Shown here: positions 57,282 through 64,000 of the stretch, one piece after another
Numbering within the stretch: the stretch's first letter is position 1
Layout: every line of letters starts with the position of its first letter
DNA from: Cucumis sativus
Lineage: Eukaryota; Streptophyta; Magnoliopsida; Cucurbitales; Cucurbitaceae
Reading direction: 5' to 3'
DNA: 64,000 bases
Assembly: GCF_000004075.3 (NCBI RefSeq)
Contig: NC_026660.2
Coordinates: forward strand, 21,641,498 to 21,705,497
Program-made: the position numbers and the translations under genes
The notes under the pieces: generated by a model
Told to the model about the DNA's origin: nothing
Database searches by the model: none
Seen by the model: only the letters and a program-made list of their open reading frames with translations

Positions 57282-58463
57282 CACTACAAGAAAGGGGGCT
57301 CTCCCAACGCATAAAATCGTCAGGAGATATATGAAATGCGTCGGAAAAGCCTTTTCTGACGCATAATATGCGTTAGAACAAACGTCGGGGCAAATGTGTC
57401 GGGAGAGGAATTTTCGATGCATAAGAAATTTCTAAACATCTCCGACGTTGTATGAACGTCGAAGGATGCTGTCAATATGGCATTGGGAGATGTCACAGAA
57501 CTCCCGACACAATTTTTTTTTTTAAAAAAAATATCTTCCATTAATTCCTAAATTCAAATTGAAATTCAAACTCATCTTCAATCTCAATTTCAACACTTCA
57601 ATCTAAACTTCAATCTCAACATTCAATACTTCAAATTCAAATTCCTAAAACCTAGGACTAATTCAAAATCCTAACAACACTTCAAATTCAATTTCAATAC
57701 TAAAACCTACAACTAATTCAAAATCTAAATCTTAAAACTAATTTGAAACCTAAAATCTAAAACCTAAAACTAATTTGAAATCTAAATACTAAAACTAATT
57801 AACTAAAACAAAACAATGATTAAACTAAACCACTTACCGACGACGACGGCAACAAAGACGACAATGACGACAACGATGGCGACGGTAACGGGGACGACAA
57901 CAACAATAAATGCCCTCTTCTTCTTGATCTCCCTCTCCCTCTCTCGGTTTTCTTTCTCTTTTTTGTTTCCGTTATGTAAAGAATGGAGTTAAAAAGACGG
58001 AGAACTCCCGATGCACAACGAAAATGTCGGGAATAGCAACCTATTCCCGACGCAATTAGTGACATATCGGGAATCCCTAAACCTATTCCCGACGCGATTA
58101 GTGATACACATCGGGAATCCCTAAACCTATTCCCAACGTTGCTGACACCACGTCGGAGGAAGACGTTATGCAATACTATAGACGTCGGAAATAGGTGCAT
58201 ATATATTTTTCGATGCACCTGGCACCACGTCGAAGGAAGGCCAAACGATACAATTAATTGTCCACCCTCTTCTGACGCTACACTTTCCACATTGGGAATA
58301 GTGGCCTATTTCTCGACGTACCTCACACTGCGTCAGAGGAACCCTAAACCCATTACAGCCAGTTCCGACGCTAATGTGTCTGCGTCGGGAAACACCGACT
58401 TCTAACGACGTCATGTTTTCCAATGAGTTTTCCTGCATCGAAAACTTCTGATTTCTTGTAATG
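57282..58463. mobile_element. Non-autonomous CACTA (En/Spm-type) element, 1.18 kb
   Basis: The left end reads CACTACAAGAAA, the classical CACTA terminus; the right end reads TTTCTTGTAATG, its reverse complement with one change. Flanking triplets are AAA and GAA, so a 3-bp duplication is imperfect. Subterminal regions hold many short repeats in both orientations built on 'CGACGC' and 'TCGGGAAT', including a near-repeat with 'GGGAATCCCTAAACCTATTC' twice around 58070-58130. The middle has 'CCTAAAAC' repeats and a GAC-rich patch (57838-57900). No transposase is encoded. The 156-codon minus-strand frame inside it is a low-complexity by-product. Confidence 0.7.
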
Positions 58464-58724
58464 GAATAAGTAACTCCCGTGCGTCTAGGTAATTAACCAT
58501 TATTCAATATGGTTCAATTCTATACAAGTTTGATAAGATGTCATATTTTCACAAATGACCTAAATATGTAACATCAACTTTAGAAAAATAAGTGTTTACG
58601 TTAAACCTAAGTTCAAGTAAAATTCAAGTCTACATTCAAGTTCATTCAAAGATACGAATAAAAAGCACTCACAAACATTCTATGGAAAGTTTAAGTCAAC
58701 ATTCAAATTAATTAATTTCATATA

Positions 58725-58725
58725 T

Positions 58726-58790
<65 letters not shown>
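58725..58790. repeat. (AAT)n microsatellite
   Basis: More than 20 uninterrupted units. It lies about 260 bp beyond the CACTA element in gene-free DNA. Confidence 0.95.
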
Positions 58791-61700
58791 GTTTTTTCAA
58801 AAATAGAAAAAATTCACAAACTATTTACCATTCATGGAACCAAATTTACACTTGATTTTTTTATAGAGTGTAAAATATAATTCGGTGAATGTTTTATATT
58901 TTACAATTTTTCTCAAGGAGAGTCACCCTAGAAGATAAAAAAAAATTGCTTCATTAAACGTTCTATTTTGTACACATTTTTTCTCTGTAATGTTGATAAT
59001 GAATATATAACTTATCTCAATATTTTTCTATAAAACAACGTATTCTTTATATAACATATCTCAATATTTTTCTATAAAACAACGTGTTCTATCAAATCCT
59101 ACTTTCAAATTTTATATATGTTTTCCTCACTTAACACAATGAACTCATTATATATTATGTAAGAAACGCTTGTTGTTAGTAAAGTTTAAGCTTTAGTTAT
59201 GTTGATTGTGTTAAGCTTTAACGCCTAGCTAAAGTATGTTACTTAAAGTATTTGACGTTTAAACAAGGTAAAGAATTTAAGATGAGTGTCTTGGCGTATA
59301 ATCGCGTCAAAAGGTTTGTTGTTGAATAAAAGTTTAAGTTGACTTTCGATGCATCATGTTTATCTCTTTCGCATGATAGTTTAAAAGGAGTTGAGTTTGA
59401 GCTAGGCGATAAGACCAGTTTCAAGGTTTTTTTTTAGCTAAATCACATCCTATATGCACTACTTCCTGCATTCCGATTATTTTGCTGATTGAGCTGTGAC
59501 AATATTCAACAACCTAAGTTATTATAAGAACCCGTTTGGATTAGTTTTAACTTTGGGTTACGCATTTAGTTTAAATTTTTATGTATTTCCTTAAAAGTTG
59601 TGTTGGGTTCGGATTACACTTTTAAAAATTCCGGTTAACCCAACCTGTTTGAAGTTCGTAATAGATATTTAGGAATTTGATATTTGACATCTTAGTTTTT
59701 ATGAAATTTTAGTTATTAGTATATATGTTGAACATAAATTTTAACTCGACCTAAACTCAACCCGAATTTCAAGGGTCAAGTGGGAGATCCTATTCGAGCA
59801 TTCAAAGAGTCAACTCAATCGACTAATCCAAAGATTATCCATCTTAATCCATTGTAAACCCCTGATTAAATTGTAGAAATATATATATAATTGGAGCAAA
59901 TGTTAGGTAAAACAATGATAGTTATTCTTGAATGACAAACTACATTAAATGATTGAATTCCCTTTTATCTTTAATACTATACTTTTGCTAAAAGAAAAAA
60001 AGAGTATGGATATATCATTGAATGACACAACGTGTATCTTCAATGATTTCTATGACGACATTTTTCTATATTACTGTGTGTGTGTATATTTTATATTGAA
60101 ATAATTGGAGTGATACTGATTGTATATAATAAATATAGGACTGAGAAGGAGGGTTGGGATAAAAAAAAGAGGGACCGATTGGACAGAGTAATGGGCTTTT
60201 GTCCAATGTGCATCCATTTCCTTAGAAATAATTGTCCTTTATACTGACAACTGATAAACTATACACCCATGGCATGAGGAAGTTTCTTCTCATATTACAG
60301 TTGTTTTCTCTTTTTTCCTTTCATTTTTTACTCAAAAACACCATACACAAACATGTTTCTCATGAGGCATTCCTGATTATTTGTTTTTCTTGTTAGTTGA
60401 TATAGTCTCACTTTATAATATAGGATACCAGCTTCAACTCTATGCACTTTGTATAAGGTATACATCTACATCTGACACAATAGTACTATACTGTTGGAGA
60501 GCCCTGGTGACAATAAATTCTCTCCCTACAGTCTACTTTCTTTGAGGTAGGAGCCTTACCTTAGTGATTATGGTTTCTTCTTAAATAATTTTACTTTTCG
60601 GAAAAAGATAAACAAGTAAAATCCATTTAAATTGGTTTGAAATATTTGTGTGAAAATTCTTTTGGAAGTTGAGTATGTCCTTAGAGCCATGTGGTTGCGT
60701 GCTTTCACTATTTTTGTATAGTTTTTGTTAAGTTTTGATTGAAAATTTGGTACTAAGTAAACTCCTGAACAAAATAGGGTTTAGAAAGTCTATTAAACTC
60801 TTTTTTGTGTTGAGAACAACTTAAGTCTTGAATCTATTTGTCTGGGTGTTAAAATAATCTGTAAGTCAATCGATCAATCCGGATTATTCAACTAATACCG
60901 TAAGGATTAGGTTAGGTTAAATTTTGTGTTAAGTTAAAAAATTAGAGAAAAAAAAGTTAAGTGTGGTTGTCAAGAGGTTGTGCTAACTAGGGGTCGATTT
61001 ACCAGACTCAACCTGATTATATATGGTTATATAGTTGCAACCATTTGTTTCTTAAATTGAGTGGGCCTAGGCCCATTGACAGTAAGGGACAATCCATTTG
61101 GGTTTAATTTTGGCCGGCCCAAAAGTTTGAACTTGGGGTTCTTTTCTAATTTAATTTACTTTCTTTCTGTTTGTGCTTTCTATGTCCATGAAATTAATTG
61201 CGATAGAAAATGAAAGCCTTTCTATAAAGATCAACTCAAGACTTCATTACTTACAACTTGTGAAGATATATCTATTGAGCTTTTTGGTCCATAATATGCT
61301 TAGTTTGACCATTCATTTTTGATAATTATGTAAACGTACAACGGATAAGAATATATTTATGAATGCACGTGTTATTTTAAATTTCTTACTTACTCATTGT
61401 ATGCCAATAGGGTAAGAATTGTGTCGTATAAAATTCTTCGAACCTATCTAATATTTTTCTTTATATGATTGGGATAGAGTAGAACTTTTATTTTATTTTT
61501 ATTTATATTGAAAAGGATAGAGTAGAATTTTGTTATATAGAGAAATACAAATAATGTCAATGTCATTGTGTGAACAAAAGCATGTGGTCTCTAAAGATCT
61601 CTTAAATTGTATAGCTTTGACTTCTCTCTTTCTTCTGCTTGGAATTGGATGTTAATTTATACATAAAATTATCATAAGAGGTTCATTTATTTATTCTCTT

Positions 61701-62099
61701 TCAAAATCATTAGGGTTCATTTATTAATAAAGTTTGGGTTTTCATGAATAAATTAAAGTCTAGTTTGGGTCTCCTTTGGAAGTTGGGTATTGCAAGCAGA
61801 AACGTAGAAGCAAACTATAATGCAAATACTTGTATTGCATAATAGGGTCTCCCTTTTTCTTCTCTTTTAAGTTTACCCTTTTCTTCTTTTATATTGCAAT
61901 GAGATTGTTAAGATAGCAAAATGTATATTTTGATACACAAGTCTACTGGACGATCTAATCATTTTCACACAATCTCTAAGTGTCGAATTAATATAAAAGA
62001 TTATTATAAAACATTACAAACTAATAGGTTTAAATTTGCATCTAAAAACACTTTTGCATACTCATTTTTTGTTTTTTATTTTTTAAATATTTTTTTTGT
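58791..62099. other. Intergenic, no gene seen
   Basis: No exon recognised. It includes a 44-bp tandem duplication (59004-59100) and a less AT-rich patch at 60120-60560 with no open frame, which could be a noncoding transcript. A GGCCTAGGCCCA/GGCCGGCCCA pair sits near 61064-61120. Confidence 0.45.
59004..59100. repeat. 44-bp tandem duplication
   Basis: The core TATCTCAATATTTTTCTATA plus AAACAACGT occurs at 59013 and again at 59057 with almost no change. Confidence 0.8.
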
Positions 62100-62510
62100 T
62101 AAATTGGTCATTAGAGTTAGTTGTTTGAGATGAAAAACAAATTTGGTGGTTGGAGTTGGTTCCTCGAGATGATTGTTAGAGTTCGTTGGCAAAGATAGTC
62201 ATCATCAAATAAGTTGATCATTAGAAGTGGCTTCGTAAAAGTTGGTCACTTTAGTTGAATGTTAGTGATTGTAGTTAGAGTTGGTTGTAATCAAGTTTGA
62301 TTATCGAATGTAGTTTTTGTTGAAGTTTAATTTGTGGTTAGAGATGGTTGATAGAGCCCAAAGTTAGTTTGCATAAAGGTGGTTGTTGGAGTTATTGCGG
62401 ATGGTGGCCATGCAAAAGTAATCTTTAGAGTTGGGTCGTCGGAATGTGACAATAGTAGTTGCCAATAGTGGTCAACGAGTGAGTCATTGGAAACATTGGA
62501 GGATAGAAAG
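62100..62510 (+). repeat. Degenerate G/T-rich short-unit repeat
   Basis: Words of the type 'GTTGGTCATTAGAGTTGGTT' recur with heavy divergence on the plus strand, giving strong G and T excess. All frames are interrupted or low-complexity. It may be a decayed minisatellite or part of a transposon. Confidence 0.4.
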
Positions 62511-62639
62511 TTGGAGTGAAGATGGGTAAAAATTAAATAACCAACGCAACAATTGACCAAATGTGTGTGTGATAAAATTATAAATAAGAGTAATCTAGGT
62601 GCTAGCATACACACCAACTATATTACGCGCGCGTAATCA

Positions 62640-62870
62640 ATTAATCATGTGTTGACTATGCATTTTTTGATATTTTTCATTGTGGGACGGTCGGCTTTTG
62701 CCATTTTTGAAATTGTTAAAATATTTTGACGATGGTTGCCATACGATTAATCGACCACACACGAGCGAGAAATTAAAAAATAGAAGGAATATGAAATTTA
62801 TAAAAGGAATTGATGATTTTTGTTTTGCTATAAATATTTGTGTTCTATATACTAAAGTGAACAAATTAAA
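62640..62870 (-). repeat. Dispersed repeat family C, copy 4 (reversed)
   Basis: It carries 'TTTTTCATTGTGGGAC', 'GCCATTTTTGAAATTGTTAA' and 'GATTAATCGACCACACACGA', matching in reverse order and orientation the blocks of the copy at 5560-5890. Confidence 0.5.
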
Positions 62871-63382
62871 AAGATTTTAGAAATAAAATGTGAAATGATA
62901 ATTTAGATTAAATAAAGAGAAATAAGAAAGAATGGATTTAGAAATGAATTATTTATAATATTTTTGTAATGGACGTATTTGTGCCGCCAACATATAATAT
63001 AATATATATATATATATATCTAATAAATTGCAATTAGAAGAAAAGAAAATCAAAATATTTTCTCTCAAAATTTGGGGAAACTGAAAATATTGATTTAGGC
63101 AAAACCAAGGGTTTGGATCTTAGAAACTTACAAAGAGAGGGAGACCGATAATCTCTGTACACCCAGAGCCGATCTTCCTTCAAACAACAACCCATCTTCC
63201 TTTCTCGATCTCCAATTACACATGATAACTTTCCATTCTTCTTCAACCCCTTTTCCCTTTTCATTCTCTTCATGATTCTTGTCCATCTCTGATCTGGGTC
63301 GTACACAAACCCGACAATATAAGATTTGGAAGAGTATAACCATTTTTTTGTTTCTCTCCGTTTTGTGTTTCAAGTTTGCGGA

Positions 63383-64000
63383 ATGGGGACTGTTGAAGAA
63401 GCAGCTTCCATTGCTTCTCATGATTCTGAAGTATCCATTTCTGGTAAGTATTCCTCTATTTTTTTTTCTCTCTCTCTTTTTCTTCGCCTCCCAAGCCTTT
63501 ATATTTGAAAAGTTGAAGGTTATTATGGCCATGGTATTCTAATTTGGAAGATTTGTTTTGATTTAATTATTTGCTATTTCATTCTTGGGTTTTTGTTTGA
63601 TGGTAACACTTGTACTCGGAAGAAAGGGAAGTTTTATGAGGGACTTGAAGCTGTTGATTGGCTGATGTGTGTTAATGAAGTGATTTGTTATGGGCAAGAA
63701 AAGGGCTTTGATTCATTGGCTGTATTGTTGGTTAATTTCAAAAGAACGTGGGAACATGATTATTAGTTTTGGATCTATTTTACTTCCAAAAGTGAAATGC
63801 ATTTCGGAATTCGGTCTTGCTTGTTCTTGTTCAGTTTGATTTATGTCTGAGGATTTACGGTTTTAGTTGTTGCTTTCACTTGACTTTTATGGAACTAATG
63901 AGAACCAACTGTTCTATTGGATTCAGCCTAACCTGGGGTCCTTCACATTGTATTTTATATTATCTGACGATGTTGCTATAATTTGCAGAACTACGTAAAA
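63383..64000 (+). CDS. 5' part of a gene, possibly dCTP pyrophosphatase-like (cut by window end)
   Basis: Exon 1 codes from 63383 to 63443, ending at GTAAGT. A 545-bp intron ends TTTGCAG, and exon 2 starts at 63989 and runs off the window. The joined start is MGTVEEAASIASHDSEVSIS followed by ELRK. The upstream 250 bp is a C/T-rich leader, supporting a real transcript start. A short variable N-terminus followed by VSISELRK resembles the beginning of plant MazG-type dCTP pyrophosphatases (DCTPP1-like), which hydrolyse dCTP and modified dCTP. This identification rests on a few residues only and is tentative. The diagnostic MazG motifs would lie outside the window. Confidence 0.55.

Noticed and set aside
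57820-58290. 156-codon minus-strand frame
   Set aside because: Lies wholly inside the CACTA element and is built from its subterminal repeats and a GAC-rich patch.
1-64000. CRISPR array, operon or bacterial defence system
   Set aside because: No regularly spaced repeats with unique spacers; all genes are intron-bearing or typical plant nuclear genes.

Overview
The window is nuclear DNA of a flowering plant. It is very AT-rich, its genes have short GT-AG introns, and it holds a cytosolic-type tRNA-His gene, plant-only gene families (basic secretory protein, type-1 lipoxygenase) and many small transposon relics. The mixture looks like a cucurbit (Cucumis type), but that is an impression from the genes and repeats, not a database result. 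Bacterial features (operons, CRISPR, Shine-Dalgarno sites) are absent. Seven genes can be supported: one tRNA and six protein genes, one of them cut by the right edge. || Layout. 1-7.8 kb: AT-rich intergenic DNA with dispersed repeats and one short coding-like fragment. 7.8-8.7 kb (minus): a single-exon plant basic secretory protein whose metal-binding HExxH site is lost. 15.4-28.6 kb: a cluster of three copper amine oxidase genes. Two lie head to tail on the plus strand; the third is on the minus strand and converges on them, with the tRNA-His gene between. All exon joins keep frame and give proteins of 668, 652 and 660 residues. Copy 1 carries a 1.0 kb PIF/Harbinger-like element in its first intron, copy 2 has lost that intron exactly, and copy 3 has an extra intron and departures from the cofactor-site signatures. 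29.4-31 kb: an internally deleted LTR element. 32.2-35.5 kb: a perfect 32-bp foldback, a LINE reverse-transcriptase remnant and a pseudo-exon copied from the HAD gene. 41.1-43.1 kb (plus): an eight-exon HAD-family phosphatase of the SDT1/pyrimidine 5'-nucleotidase type. 44.0-49.1 kb (minus): a nine-exon 9-lipoxygenase of 881 residues with all iron ligands. 49-63 kb: gene desert with foldbacks, a SINE-like unit, a 1.18 kb CACTA element and microsatellites. 63.4 kb to the end (plus): first exon and the start of the second exon of a gene that may encode a dCTP pyrophosphatase-like protein. || How the genes relate. The amine oxidases have N-terminal secretion signals and should oxidise putrescine or cadaverine in the apoplast, releasing H2O2. 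The lipoxygenase makes 9-hydroperoxides of linoleic and linolenic acid in the cytosol. Both belong to wound and pathogen responses, but nothing in the sequence shows co-regulation. The remaining genes look unrelated. I found no convincing new multi-gene system. The most interesting signals are divergence of amine oxidase copy 3, the degenerate basic secretory protein, and the transposon and foldback structures.
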